A stretch of DNA of 64,000 bases, taken from Agromyces sp. 3263 (GTDB lineage Bacteria; Actinomycetota; Actinomycetes; Actinomycetales; Microbacteriaceae). The translations under genes and the position numbers were made by a program. The notes under the pieces are model-generated. The model was not told the DNA's origin and did not search any database. It was given only the letters and a program-made list of their open reading frames with translations. The stretch is taken from the NCBI RefSeq assembly GCF_031456545.1, contig NZ_JAVDUV010000001.1:558001-622000 (forward strand), written 5' to 3'. This document shows, one piece after another, positions 45,189-54,453 of this stretch. Every line of letters starts with the position of its first letter. Positions within the stretch are counted from its first letter, which is position 1.

Positions 45189-46457
45189 TCAGGCGGTGAC
45201 GACCGCGAGCGTCTGCCGCGCGATCTCCAGCTCCTCGTCGGTCGGCACGACGAGCACCGCCGTGCGCGAGGCATCCGTCGAGATGCGGCGAGCGCCGCTC
45301 CCCCGCTCGCGGTTGCGCTTGGGGTCGAGCTCGACGCCGAAGCCCTCGAGGCCCGCGAGCGACCACTCCCGCACGATGGGCGCGTTCTCGCCGACGCCCG
45401 CCGTGAACGCGATGGCGTCGACCCGGCCGAGCTGCGCCGCGTAGGCGCCGACGTACGAGCGGATGCGGTGCGTGTACACCTCGAGCGCGAGGGTCGCCGC
45501 CTCGTCGCCCGACTCGGCGGCCGACACGAGGTCGCGCATGTCGCCGTGCCCACCGAGCCCGAGGATGCCGCTGCGCTTGTTGAGCAGGTCGTCGAGCCCG
45601 TCGGCGTCGAGCCCGGCCCGGCGCTCGAGGTGCAGCAGGATGGCGGGATCCAGGTCGCCCGAGCGGGTGCCCATGACGAGTCCCTCGAGCGGGGTCATGC
45701 CCATGCTCGTCTCCACGGAGCGGCCACCCGAGACGGCGCAGGCGGACGCGCCGTTGCCGAGGTGCAGCACGATGAGCCGCAAGTCCTCGACGGGGCGCCC
45801 GAGGAACTCCGCGGTCGCCCTCGACACGAACCGGTGGGACGTGCCGTGGAACCCGTAGCGGCGGATGCGATGCCTGGCCGCCACCTCGCGGTCGATCGCG
45901 TAGGTGTAGGCCGCGGGCGGCATGGTCTGGTGGAACGCCGTGTCGAACACGGCGACGTGCGGCACGTCGGGGAACGCCCGCTCGGCCGCGACGATGCCCG
46001 CGAGGTTCGCCGGGTTGTGCAGTGGTGCGAGCACCGACAGCTCGTCGATGTTGATCTTCACGAGCTCGGTGATCACCGTCGGCTCGAAGAACCGGGCTCC
46101 GCCCTGCACGACCCGGTGCCCCACGGCGATGGGCGGGTGCGCGTCCAGCGACGGGCCGTGCGCGGCGAACGCCTCGAGCATCCACGCGAAGGCGGCGTCG
46201 TGGTCGGGCACTGCGACCTCGTCGCGGAACGTCTCGTCAGCGGCATCCGGCCCGACTGCGGCATCCGGCCCGACTGCGGCATCCGACGGAGTCGGCACGA
46301 CGCTCGACGACGGATGCCGCACCGTGTGCGTCGCCCGGCCGTCGGCCTGTCCGATCCGCTCGATGAGCCCGCTCGCCAGCGGCTCGGCCGCCTCGACGTC
46401 GATCAGCTGGTACTTCATCGACGACGAGCCCGAGTTCACGACGAGGACGATGCTCAC
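45189..46457 (-). CDS. ackA: Acetate kinase
   Basis: Interconverts acetyl phosphate plus ADP and acetate plus ATP. 422 residues with VLVVNSGSSSMKYQL, VFDTAFHQTMP, the phosphate loop HLGNGASACAV and the C-terminal FTAGVGENAPIVR. An extra loop at about 50-80 contains a tandem repeat (DAAVGP units from an 18-bp DNA repeat carrying GGCATCC three times) absent from usual AckA proteins. It overlaps pta by 4 nt. Confidence 0.96.
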   Translation of the reverse strand: MSIVLVVNSGSSSMKYQLIDVEAAEPLASGLIERIGQADGRATHTVRHPSSSVVPTPSDAAVGPDAAVGPDAADETFRDEVAVPDHDAAFAWMLEAFAAHGPSLDAHPPIAVGHRVVQGGARFFEPTVITELVKINIDELSVLAPLHNPANLAGIVAAERAFPDVPHVAVFDTAFHQTMPPAAYTYAIDREVAARHRIRRYGFHGTSHRFVSRATAEFLGRPVEDLRLIVLHLGNGASACAVSGGRSVETSMGMTPLEGLVMGTRSGDLDPAILLHLERRAGLDADGLDDLLNKRSGILGLGGHGDMRDLVSAAESGDEAATLALEVYTHRIRSYVGAYAAQLGRVDAIAFTAGVGENAPIVREWSLAGLEGFGVELDPKRNRERGSGARRISTDASRTAVLVVPTDEELEIARQTLAVVTA

Positions 46458-48616
46458 GAGGCATCCGCCGCCTGGATCGCCGTGATGGCCACGGTGTTCA
46501 CGATGTCCTGCACCAGCGCACCGCGCGAGAGGTCGTTGATCGGCTTGTTCAGGCCCTGCAGCACCGGGCCGATGGCGACGGCGCCCGACGAGCGCTGCAC
46601 GGCCTTGTAGGTGTTGTTGCCCGTGTTGAGGTCGGGGAAGATGAACACCGTCGCCCGGCCGGCGACCGTCGACTCGGGCAGCTTCGTGCGGGCCACCGCG
46701 GCGTCGGCTGCCGCGTCGTACTGGATCGGCCCCTCGACCGCGAGCTCGGGAGCGCGCTCGCGCACGAGCTCGGTTGCGCGGCGCACCTTGTCGACATCGA
46801 CGCCCGTGCCCGACTCGCCCGTGGAGTACGACAGCATGGCCACGAGCGGCTCGATGCCGAACTGCGCGGCCGTCGCCGCCGACGAGATCGCGATGTCGGC
46901 GAGCTGCTCGGCGGTCGGCATCGGAACGATGGCGCAGTCGCCGTAGACGAGCACCCGGTCGGCGAGCGCCATGAGGAACACGCTCGACACCACGTCGACG
47001 CCCGGCTTCGTCTTGATGATCTCGAACGCGGGGCGGATCGTGTGCGCCGTCGTGTGCACGGCGCCCGACACCATGCCGTCGGCGAGCCCCAGCGCGACCA
47101 TCATGGTGCCGAAGTACGACACGTCCTGCACGATCTCCCGCGCCTGCTCGAGCGTGACGCCCTTGTGCGCGCGGCGGCGCTGGTACTCGTCGGCGAACCG
47201 GTAGACGAGCACGTGGTCGTGGTTCGAGAGCACCGTGGCGCGGGAGATGTCGAGGCCGAGCCCGATCGCGCGGGCGCGGATCTCGATCTCCTCGCCGAGG
47301 ATCGTGAGTTCGGCGACGTCGCGGGCGAGCAGCGTCGCGGCGGCGCGGAGGATGCGATCGTCATACCCCTCGGGCAGGACGATGTGCTTGCGCTCCCGGC
47401 GCGCGCGTTCGAGCAGTCCGTACTCGAACATGAGTGGGGTGACGACCTCGGGACGTGCGACGTCGAGCAGGTCGAGCAGCGCGTGCCCGTCGACGTGCTT
47501 CTCGAACAGCGAGAGCGCCGTGTCGCGCTTGCGCTGCGATTCTGCGGCGAGACGGCCGCGCGTCTGCGTGATCGCGAGCGCCGTGTCATAGCTGCCGAGC
47601 TGCGTGCGGATGATCGGCAGGCCCGCCTTCAGGCCCTCGATGAGACGTTCGACCGCGTCGGAGAGCGGGAAGCCGCCGTTCAGCACGATGCCCGAGATCG
47701 ACGGGAACGTCGCCGAGGCGTGCGCGGTGAGCACGCCGAGGAGCACCTCGCTGCGGTCGCCCGGGACCACCACGACCGATCCCTCGATGAGGCGCGTGAG
47801 CACGTTCTCCATCGACATCGCGGCGACCACGACCCCGAGCGCCTCGCGGTCGAGCAGGTCGGGGTCGCCGGCGTACAGCTCGCCGTCGACGGCGGCCATG
47901 ATGCTGCGCATCGAGGGCGCGACGAGGAACGGGTCCTCGGGGATGGCCCACACCGCGACGGATGCCGCGGACAGCGTCTCGACGCCAGAGACCGCGTCGA
48001 CCTCCCATCGCGCGGCGGCACCCACGCGCTGGACGATGACGTCGAGCTGCTCGGGATCGGCGCGGTTCACGACGACGCCGAGCAGCGTCGCGTGCTCGCG
48101 ACCGAGCTCCTCGATCGCGAGCTCGGTGAGCTGGGCGAGCTCCTCAGGGGTGCGGGCGTCGGCGTGTCCGAGTCGCTCGGAGCGTGCGCGCCCCTCGCCG
48201 ACGCGGCCGCCGAGCACGAGCAGCACCGGAGCGGCGAGGTTCGCCGCGATGCGGGCGTTGTAGGCGAGCTCCGTCGGACTCCCGACATCCGTGAAGTCGG
48301 ACCCGAGCACCACGACCGCGTCGCAGCGGTCCTCGACGGCCTTGAAGCGCTGCACGATCGTGGCGAGCGCCGCATCGGGGTCGGCGTGCACCTCGTCGTA
48401 CGAGACGCCGATCGCGTCCTCGTACTCGAGCGGGACGACGCCCTCGTGGGCGAGCAGCAGGTCGAGCACGTAGTCGCGCTCCTCGGTGGACCGCGAGATC
48501 GGACGGAACACCCCCACCCGGGTCGCCCGCCGAGTCAGCGTGTCGAGCGTGCCGAGCGCCACGGTGGACTTGCCGGTGTTGCCCTCGGCGGAGCAGATGT
48601 AGATGCGGTGCGCCAC
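46454..48616 (-). CDS. pta: Phosphate acetyltransferase, long form
   Basis: 720 residues: an N-terminal P-loop CobB/BioD-like domain (SAEGNTGKSTVALG at 9-22), a DRTGG domain (about 215-330), and the C-terminal catalytic PTA domain (from about 400: LPEGYDDRILRAA, then SYSTGESGTGVDVDKV and FPDLNTGNNTYKAVQ). It makes acetyl phosphate from acetyl-CoA and, with AckA, runs acetate overflow or assimilation. First gene of the operon. Confidence 0.96.
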   Translation of the reverse strand: MAHRIYICSAEGNTGKSTVALGTLDTLTRRATRVGVFRPISRSTEERDYVLDLLLAHEGVVPLEYEDAIGVSYDEVHADPDAALATIVQRFKAVEDRCDAVVVLGSDFTDVGSPTELAYNARIAANLAAPVLLVLGGRVGEGRARSERLGHADARTPEELAQLTELAIEELGREHATLLGVVVNRADPEQLDVIVQRVGAAARWEVDAVSGVETLSAASVAVWAIPEDPFLVAPSMRSIMAAVDGELYAGDPDLLDREALGVVVAAMSMENVLTRLIEGSVVVVPGDRSEVLLGVLTAHASATFPSISGIVLNGGFPLSDAVERLIEGLKAGLPIIRTQLGSYDTALAITQTRGRLAAESQRKRDTALSLFEKHVDGHALLDLLDVARPEVVTPLMFEYGLLERARRERKHIVLPEGYDDRILRAAATLLARDVAELTILGEEIEIRARAIGLGLDISRATVLSNHDHVLVYRFADEYQRRRAHKGVTLEQAREIVQDVSYFGTMMVALGLADGMVSGAVHTTAHTIRPAFEIIKTKPGVDVVSSVFLMALADRVLVYGDCAIVPMPTAEQLADIAISSAATAAQFGIEPLVAMLSYSTGESGTGVDVDKVRRATELVRERAPELAVEGPIQYDAAADAAVARTKLPESTVAGRATVFIFPDLNTGNNTYKAVQRSSGAVAIGPVLQGLNKPINDLSRGALVQDIVNTVAITAIQAADAS

Positions 48617-48748
48617 GCGCCCCAGCCTATTGGGCAGGCCTCGGCGGACGTCTGGGAATGCGCCGGATGCCGCGTGGCCCTGTTCGCCGGCGAGGTGCCC
48701 GCCGCCGCTCGAGCCCGGCCACGGTCAACTCCCCCGGCTCGGCTCGGG

Positions 48749-48754
48749 TAGACT
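48749..48754 (+). promoter_or_regulatory. -10 element of ffs
   Basis: TAGACT, 6 nt before the predicted 5' end of the SRP RNA, in an otherwise GC-rich context. A convincing -35 is not seen. Confidence 0.4.
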
Positions 48755-48760
48755 GTCTCC

Positions 48761-48848
48761 GGCTCCTCACGTGGCGCCATCCAGGCCAACTCCCCCAGGG
48801 CGGAAACGCAGCAAGGGTAACCGGGCTCTGGCGGGTGCGTGAGGAGTC
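48761..48848 (+). ncRNA. ffs: Signal recognition particle RNA, small bacterial type
   Basis: GGCTCCTCACG at the 5' end pairs with CGTGAGGAGTC at the 3' end. The apical domain carries the invariant SRP54-binding features: a GGCGGAAACGCAGCAAGGG block with the GGAA tetraloop and the asymmetric A-rich internal loop. About 88 nt, 4.5S-like. It lies 3 nt before tRNA-Ser and is probably cotranscribed with it. Confidence 0.95.
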
Positions 48849-48851
48849 TCA

Positions 48852-48936
48852 GGAGGATTCGCCTAGTGGCCTATGGCGCACGCTTGGAAAGCGTGTTGGG
48901 TGAAAGCCCTCGGGGGTTCGAATCCCCCATCCTCCG
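48852..48936 (+). tRNA. tRNA-Ser (anticodon GGA)
   Basis: 85 nt with acceptor stem GGAGGAT/ATCCTCC, discriminator G, anticodon loop TTGGAAA on a CACGC/GCGTG stem, the long class II variable arm and T arm GGGGGTTCGAATCCCCC. The anticodon GGA reads UCC and UCU serine codons. CCA is not encoded. Confidence 0.97.
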
Positions 48937-48945
48937 CTCACACAC

Positions 48946-48979
48946 GAACGGCCCGGTCTCCTCGCAGATCGGGCCGTTC
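48946..48979 (+). terminator. Terminator after tRNA-Ser
   Basis: GAACGGCCCG and CGGGCCGTTC form a perfect 10-bp stem with a 14-nt loop, 9 nt after the tRNA, followed by GCCGTTT. Confidence 0.88.
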
Positions 48980-49052
48980 GCCGTTTCCGGACGGTCGTGT
49001 CCTCATTAATGCGGAATAGCGGCGAAGCGCCCCGAAGAACATGATGTGAGAG

Positions 49053-49661
49053 ATGTCAACGGCGGCGATGGACACAAGGAGTGGGGACGCAGGGGGCTCC
49101 TCCATCCGGCCGACGGCAGTAAGGGGCGACGGCCTCAGGGTATTCACCCTGAGGCCGCGTCGCACCCTCACCCGGAGCATCGGACTTCCCATCGCCGCGC
49201 TCGCACTGCCGGTGCTGGCCGCGGAGCTGTGGCTCCTCGATCCGAGCGGTACGTGGCCGATCGTCGCCTGGACCGGCCTCGTCACGGCCGCCCTGATCAC
49301 GATCGCCTGGCTCGCCTACCAACGCACCCAGGCCTCGGTCAGTGAGTACGGCATCGTCGAGCGCGGCTTCTTCGGCGGCACCTACACGGTCGCGGCACGC
49401 GACATCTCGGGCATCCTCCGCGTGGAGCTGTACCGGCCCAACAGCCTCGACACCACGCACGAGCTCTTCGTCGTCAGCCGGAACGGGCGCGGTGTCTTCC
49501 GCATGCGCGGGCGGTTCTGGAACTCGGCCACGATGGACCAGCTGGCCGAGATCCTCGGTACCGAGGAGTCCGTGCGCAGCGAGCCGGTCACGCTCGCCGA
49601 GCTGCGGGAGACCGACCCGCACCTCCTCTACTGGTTCGAGCGGCGCTCGCTCACGCGCTGA
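49053..49661 (+). CDS. Two-helix membrane protein with PH-like domain
   Basis: 202 residues. Two adjacent membrane helices (about 42-62 and 70-90) are followed by a beta-rich cytoplasmic region (SVSEYGIVERGFFGGTYTVAA, then LFVVSRNGRGVFRMRGRFW) similar to bacterial PH-domain membrane proteins. Function unknown. The start at 49053 has only a weak purine-rich SD. Its 3' end overlaps the convergent acetyltransferase gene by 11 nt. Confidence 0.75.
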   Translation: MSTAAMDTRSGDAGGSSIRPTAVRGDGLRVFTLRPRRTLTRSIGLPIAALALPVLAAELWLLDPSGTWPIVAWTGLVTAALITIAWLAYQRTQASVSEYGIVERGFFGGTYTVAARDISGILRVELYRPNSLDTTHELFVVSRNGRGVFRMRGRFWNSATMDQLAEILGTEESVRSEPVTLAELRETDPHLLYWFERRSLTR

Positions 49662-50406
49662 CCTCGTCGGCGTCCGAGCGACGGTCGGTCGCCCGCGGGT
49701 CGGTCGCCGGGCGGTCGGTCGTACCGCGGTCGGTCGCGATGCCGAGCAGCGGCGCGTCGGGCCGGCTCGACGGCAGCTCGTGGAATCCGAGCCGGTCGTA
49801 GAACGCGCGCGCCGCGGTGTTGGCGGCGTCCATGCCGAGGTGCACGGCCGGCACGCCCCGTGCGGCGAGTGCCTCGCGCAGCGTGTCGATGAGACGTCGG
49901 CCGAGTCCCTGCCCCTGCAGCTCGGGCAGCAGGTCGATGTGCAGGTGCGCCGGATACGCGTCGACCTCGGCGATGAGCATGCGGTCGGGGTTCGTGCCGG
50001 CGTCGATGAGCTGCGCCTCGGTGAAGCCCGGTTCGCGTCCGGTGGAGGCCCCCGGTGACGGATGCCGCTCGCGGAAGCCGGGCGTCCACTCGCGCTTCCA
50101 CCACTCGACGAAGGTGCGGGTGTCGGCGACGCCGATGATGTAGCCGAGCGCCCGCCCGTCGCGCCCGTCGTCGACCACGAAGGCGAGGTCGGGGTCGTAG
50201 GTCACGTACGGCAACGCGAACACCTCGGGCATGAGCGAGTCGTCGGAGTACACGCCGGTCGCGTCCCCGCCGCCGGCGGCCGTGCGCAGGCAGATCTCGA
50301 AGACGGCGTCGCGGTCGCCCGGCCGATACGGACGGATGAACGGATGCCCCGGAGCGAGGTCGTTCGCGGATGCGGCCGTCACGGCATCCGCTCGCTCTGC
50401 GCTCAT
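49651..50406 (-). CDS. GNAT-family N-acetyltransferase
   Basis: 251 residues. The GNAT core includes FIRPYRPGDRDAVFEICLRT, the acetyl-CoA loop ELQGQGLGRRLIDTLREAL and HLGMDAANTAARAFYDRLGF. This resembles O-GlcNAcase-C-type or histone-acetyltransferase-like GNATs. The C-terminal tail repeats TDRP/ATDR units encoded by a GGTCGGTCGCC-type tandem DNA repeat. The ATG at 50406 overlaps the stop of the HerA-like gene by 4 nt; the long ORF beyond it is shadow. Confidence 0.88.
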   Translation of the reverse strand: MSAERADAVTAASANDLAPGHPFIRPYRPGDRDAVFEICLRTAAGGGDATGVYSDDSLMPEVFALPYVTYDPDLAFVVDDGRDGRALGYIIGVADTRTFVEWWKREWTPGFRERHPSPGASTGREPGFTEAQLIDAGTNPDRMLIAEVDAYPAHLHIDLLPELQGQGLGRRLIDTLREALAARGVPAVHLGMDAANTAARAFYDRLGFHELPSSRPDAPLLGIATDRGTTDRPATDPRATDRRSDADEVSA

Positions 50407-52280
50407 CGCCGCCGCCGCGTGCCGAAGATGCCCTCGACGACGCTCGTGAGCACATCGCGGGTCGCCCTGGATCCGAGCACCTGCTCGAGCACCGAGTCGC
50501 CGCCCGAGGAGCGCGAGCGCGTGGTCGATCGCGAGCGGGAGGTGCTCGAGGTGCGCTTCATGAGCCGGTCGTACTCCGCCTGCGCCGCCTTCTGCTCCTT
50601 GTCGCGCTGCTTCTCGATGGCGGCCTGCTGCTTGGCGTACTCGGCATCGGCCTTCGCCTTGTCCGCGGCGTCCTCGGCGGCCTTGGCGGCGGCCGCGGCG
50701 GCGTTCATCTTGGCGGTCAGGATCTCGTGCGCCGACTCCCGGTCGATCGCAGTGCCGTACTTGGCCTGCAACGGCGAAGCGGCGACCGCGGCGTCGACGG
50801 CGGCATCCGGCGACGGGGACATCAGCGCCTGCGGTGCTCGCAGCCGGGTCCACGCGACGGGACTCGGCGCCCCCTTCTCGTTCATGACGGTGACGATCGC
50901 CTCGCCGGTGCCGAGGGTCGTGAGCACCTCCTCGAGGTCGTAGCCCGACCTCGGGTAGGTCGAGACGGTCGCGCGCAACGCCTTCGCGTCGTCGGGCGTG
51001 AATGCCCGCAGCTGGTGCTGCACCCGCGACCCGAGCTGGGCGAGCACGTCGGCGGGCACATCCTTGGGGGTCTGCGTGACGAAGAACACGCCGACGCCCT
51101 TCGATCGGATCAGGCGCACCGTCTGCACGACCTGCTGCAGGAAGTCCTTCGACGCGTCGGCGAACAGCAGGTGCGCCTCGTCGAAGAAGAACACGAGCTT
51201 GGGCTGGTCGAGGTCGCCGACCTCGGGGAGGTCGTTGAACAGGTCGGCGAGCAGCCACATGAGGAAGGTCGAATACAGCGCCGGGCGATCGGCGACGCCC
51301 GGCACCTCGAGCAGGCTCACGATGCCACGACCGTCGGATGCCACGCGCAGGAACTCGGCGGTGTCGATCTCGGGCTCGCCGAAGAACGTGTCGGCCCCGG
51401 CCTCGGCGAACGCGACGAGCTCGCGCAGGATGACGCCGACCGTCGCCTTGGAGAGGCCGCCGAGCCCCTCGAGCTCGCCCTTGCCCTCATCGCTCGTGAG
51501 GTACTGCAGCACCGCCCGGAGGTCTTCGAGGTCGAGCAGAGCCAGCCCGGCGTTCTCGGCGTAGTGGAACACGAGTCCGAGACTCGACTCCTGCGTGTCG
51601 TTGAGGCCGAGCACCTTGCTCAGCAGCAGCGGGCCGAACCCGGCGACCGTGGCGCGGATCGGCACGCCGCGGCCGATGCCGCCGAGCGAGAAGAACTCGA
51701 CCGGGAAGGACGCCGCCTCCCACGCCTGGCCGATGCCGGCGGTGCGCTTCAGCAGCTTCTCATTGCCCTCGCCGGGGGTCGCGATGCCCGAGAGGTCGCC
51801 CTTGATGTCGGCGGCGAACACCGCCACGCCATGGGCTGCGAGCTGCTCGGCGAGCACTTGCAGCGTGCGGGTCTTGCCCGTTCCGGTGGCGCCCGCGACG
51901 AGCCCGTGCCGGTTCGTCATCGCGAGCGGGATGCGCACGGGCACGTCGGGCATCGCCTCGCCGTTCACGAGCGCGCCCATCTCGAGGGCGGGGCCGTCGA
52001 ACGCGTAGCCGTCGCGGATCGCGGCGACCTGGGCGGCGTCGAGCGGGCCGGATGCCGCGACGGCGGGTTCCGGGGGTGTTGGGGCGGCGGCGGCTTCGCC
52101 TCGGGCTGCGGCGGTCGCGGCATCCGTCGCCTGCTGCTGCGCCTCGAGCGCCGCCTGGGCGAGGGCCGCGGCCTCCTCCGCCTTGCGGATCGCCTCCTGG
52201 GCCTGCGCCTGCAGGGCCTCGGCCGCCTCGGCCGCTGCGGCGGCCGCCTCCTGAGCTTGCTTCACCGCGTCGTCGGCCAT
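50403..52280 (-). CDS. HerA-like ATPase (DUF853/YjgR family)
   Basis: 625 residues. An Ala/Glu/Gln-rich coiled coil (8-62) precedes a HerA/FtsK-type P-loop core: Walker A VAGATGTGKT (129-138), Walker B KLVFFFDEAHLL, and the sensor-like FFVTQTPKDVP. A second charged coil (about 530-575) and a Ser/Arg-rich tail follow. Family members are predicted DNA-translocating or helicase ATPases of unproven role. I chose the ATG at 52280 (MADDAVKQ). Coupled to the GNAT gene downstream. Confidence 0.85.
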   Translation of the reverse strand: MADDAVKQAQEAAAAAAEAAEALQAQAQEAIRKAEEAAALAQAALEAQQQATDAATAAARGEAAAAPTPPEPAVAASGPLDAAQVAAIRDGYAFDGPALEMGALVNGEAMPDVPVRIPLAMTNRHGLVAGATGTGKTRTLQVLAEQLAAHGVAVFAADIKGDLSGIATPGEGNEKLLKRTAGIGQAWEAASFPVEFFSLGGIGRGVPIRATVAGFGPLLLSKVLGLNDTQESSLGLVFHYAENAGLALLDLEDLRAVLQYLTSDEGKGELEGLGGLSKATVGVILRELVAFAEAGADTFFGEPEIDTAEFLRVASDGRGIVSLLEVPGVADRPALYSTFLMWLLADLFNDLPEVGDLDQPKLVFFFDEAHLLFADASKDFLQQVVQTVRLIRSKGVGVFFVTQTPKDVPADVLAQLGSRVQHQLRAFTPDDAKALRATVSTYPRSGYDLEEVLTTLGTGEAIVTVMNEKGAPSPVAWTRLRAPQALMSPSPDAAVDAAVAASPLQAKYGTAIDRESAHEILTAKMNAAAAAAKAAEDAADKAKADAEYAKQQAAIEKQRDKEQKAAQAEYDRLMKRTSSTSRSRSTTRSRSSGGDSVLEQVLGSRATRDVLTSVVEGIFGTRRRR

Positions 52281-52340
52281 GCGCACGATCCTAGCCACGG
52301 CCGTTCCGCCTCGCGGCCCACCATCGCCGTGGGACCTCGG

Positions 52341-52835
52341 CTAGAGCTTCATCGTCGGCTTCAGCCTGAGCGGACGCGGCTTGGTGATGCCGAGGTGCTT
52401 CATGCGCACCGCCGAATTCAGGTACAGGAACGCGAGCACGGCGAACTGGAGTGCGCTGCTGACGAAGATCGTCGCCCCACCATCGCCCATCGCCTGATAC
52501 GCGTCGACGCCAGCGGCCGCGAGGACGAGCCCGAGCACGCCGAAGACGGTCAGCACGGCGAACAGGATGCCGAGACGCCGGCTCAGTGCGGGCCAGGCCG
52601 TCATGCGCCACCAGGCCCGGGGCGGCTCGACCGGCTCGTCGCTGCCCCGGAAGATCCGCACCGCGAGGGCGAACGGCACGAACGTCGTCAGCGCATTGGC
52701 CACCTCGACCACGACCGCCGACGTACCGATCGACCGGAGCAGGTCTGCCACGACGAAGCCGACGATCCACGCAACCACGATGTAGAGGGTCTTCAGCTCC
52801 CAGCGCACGATCCTGAGGTCGAGCAGTCGCCGCAT
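52341..52835 (-). CDS. Membrane protein of unknown function
   Basis: 164 residues with four hydrophobic segments (about 17-35, 42-60, 82-105, 120-140), a cytoplasmic basic tail (ITKPRPLRLKPTMKL) and an internal loop FRGSDEPVEPPRAWWRMTAW. I do not recognise the family. It stands alone between the HerA-like gene and the SRPBCC gene, all on the minus strand. Confidence 0.7.
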   Translation of the reverse strand: MRRLLDLRIVRWELKTLYIVVAWIVGFVVADLLRSIGTSAVVVEVANALTTFVPFALAVRIFRGSDEPVEPPRAWWRMTAWPALSRRLGILFAVLTVFGVLGLVLAAAGVDAYQAMGDGGATIFVSSALQFAVLAFLYLNSAVRMKHLGITKPRPLRLKPTMKL

Positions 52836-52902
52836 CGTCGTCCTCTCGCCGGTGAGGACACGCTACTGCGATTCGGCGCCGGAGGACCGTCACCACCCTC
52901 GC

Positions 52903-52959
52903 CGAGATGACGCGATTCGTCGTCCGCGGCGCCCCGGAAGGGCGATCCGCGTCATCTCG
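52903..52959. repeat. Inverted-repeat element, family 2, copy A
   Basis: CGAGATGACGCGATTCG (52903-52919) and CGATCCGCGTCATCTCG (52943-52959) are inverted arms matching at 15 of 17 positions, 57 nt in all. It sits 6 nt after the stop of the SRPBCC gene. A related element with the arm word GATTCGCGTCATCTCG occurs at 54451-54506. Confidence 0.75.
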
Positions 52960-52965
52960 ATGCCG

Positions 52966-53421
52966 TCAGGAGGTCATCGGGATGGCCTCGCCCGTCTCGA
53001 TCCACGACTTGAGACTCGACAGCACTCGCGGCCAGGTCTCGGCCGTCTCGGCCTGCGCCGGATGCCCCTCGCTCCACTCGTCGTTCGTGAAGGTCAGCCT
53101 CGTGAGCCCGATGCCGGCCTGCTCGAGCCGCCAGGTCATGCGGCTCGTGAGCTCGGCGTGGTTCTCGCGATAGATGGGGCCGGGGTGCTCGGTGAGCTGC
53201 AGCACGACGCCCGGGTCGGCCTCGAGCACGTCGCCGTAGACGTGCACGACCTCGGTGCCGCCCTCGCCCGGGCCGACGTACTCGTAGGTGCCGCCGGGCT
53301 CGAGCCCGCCGCGGAGCACCGAGCCGAACATCACGGCCCGGCTGCCCTCGTCGCCGACGATCGCCTCCCAGACGACGAGCGGGTCGGCCTTGATGTAGAT
53401 GGTCATCTCGAAGTCCTGCAT
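52966..53421 (-). CDS. SRPBCC/AHSA1-type ligand-binding protein
   Basis: 151 residues with the helix-grip pattern: DFEMTIYIKADPLVVWEAI at the N-terminus, the PGEGGTEVVHVYGDVLEADP strand pair, and a long C-terminal helix (RVLSSLKSWIETGE). AHSA1-like proteins bind hydrophobic ligands or assist stress responses; the ligand is unknown. Divergent from an AraC-type regulator across 105 nt, a common pairing for such genes. Confidence 0.85.
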   Translation of the reverse strand: MQDFEMTIYIKADPLVVWEAIVGDEGSRAVMFGSVLRGGLEPGGTYEYVGPGEGGTEVVHVYGDVLEADPGVVLQLTEHPGPIYRENHAELTSRMTWRLEQAGIGLTRLTFTNDEWSEGHPAQAETAETWPRVLSSLKSWIETGEAIPMTS

Positions 53422-53526
53422 GGTGTCCTCCCTGGACGGACGGTTCCGATGCCTTCGACGCTACGCATGCGGCATCCGCGACGCTTGTCGAAACGCGACA
53501 TCGGTGGTGCCCGCGATACTGGGCCC

Positions 53527-54453
53527 ATGACGACGTCCGACGCGTACTGGCGATCCCGGGCAGGCGCCTCGGCCGTCAAGGGCGTGCTCGCGACGACCGA
53601 CGCTCCGGGCATCGCGCCGCTCGCGGCGCACGCCGATGCGCAGGTCGAGGCGCGGGCCCCGGTGCGACTCGCCCGGTACGTCGTCGACCCCACCCTCGTC
53701 GACCTGGTGCGACACGTCTGGGTGCCCAGGTGGCAGCTGCCGCCGGGCGCGGTCGTCGAGCAGGGCGTGCTCGACTACCCCTCGGCGAACCTCGTGATCG
53801 AGGCGGATGCCGCTGGGCTGCACGGTCCCGAAGCGGGGCGTTCGCATCGCCGGCTCGAGGCCACGGGCTGGGCGTTCGGGGTCCTGTTGCAGCCCGGGGT
53901 CGCACGGCTGCTGACGCGCGGACCGGTGCGCGCGCTGCTCGGCGGCTCGGTGCCGCTCGACGAGCTGCGGGTGACGGATGCCGCGGGGCTGGCCCACGAC
54001 GTGCGCATCGCCCTCGAGGCCGGCGACGACGCGGCGGGCGTCGCGGTGTTCGAGCGGTGGCTCGCGCGGCAGCACCTCGTGCTCGGCGAGGACGCCAGGC
54101 TCGTGCGGCACGTCGTCGAGCTCGCCGAGCACGATCGCGGCATCCTCCGCGCCGAAGACCTGGCCCGCGCGAGCGGTCTCGGCCTGCGCACGCTGCAGCG
54201 GCTCGTGCGCGAGCAGCTCGGCCTGACGCCCAAGTGGCTCATCCGTCGCTACCGCATGCAGGAGGCCGCGGCGGCGCTGGCCGCGCCTGGCGCTCCCGCA
54301 CTCGCGGACCTCGCGGCCGACCTCGGCTTCGCCGACCAGGCGCACCTGACCCGGGAGTTCCGCGCGGTGATCGGCGAGACGCCGCGACGGTACGGGCTCG
54401 CCGCGGCGGCGGCCGCGGCATCCGTCGCCTCCCGCCCGTCGTCACGCGCGTGA
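53527..54453 (+). CDS. AraC-family regulator
   Basis: 308 residues. The N-terminal sensory domain (about 45-190, with YVVDPTLVDLVRHVWVPRW and PSANLVIEADAAGL) is of the DUF6597 type; the C-terminal AraC HTH pair is at about 200-290 (LARASGLGLRTLQRLVREQL and LGFADQAHLTREFRAVIG). It starts at the ATG at 53527; upstream the frame runs through the SRPBCC gene. It probably regulates the divergent SRPBCC gene and itself. Confidence 0.9.
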   Translation: MTTSDAYWRSRAGASAVKGVLATTDAPGIAPLAAHADAQVEARAPVRLARYVVDPTLVDLVRHVWVPRWQLPPGAVVEQGVLDYPSANLVIEADAAGLHGPEAGRSHRRLEATGWAFGVLLQPGVARLLTRGPVRALLGGSVPLDELRVTDAAGLAHDVRIALEAGDDAAGVAVFERWLARQHLVLGEDARLVRHVVELAEHDRGILRAEDLARASGLGLRTLQRLVREQLGLTPKWLIRRYRMQEAAAALAAPGAPALADLAADLGFADQAHLTREFRAVIGETPRRYGLAAAAAAASVASRPSSRA

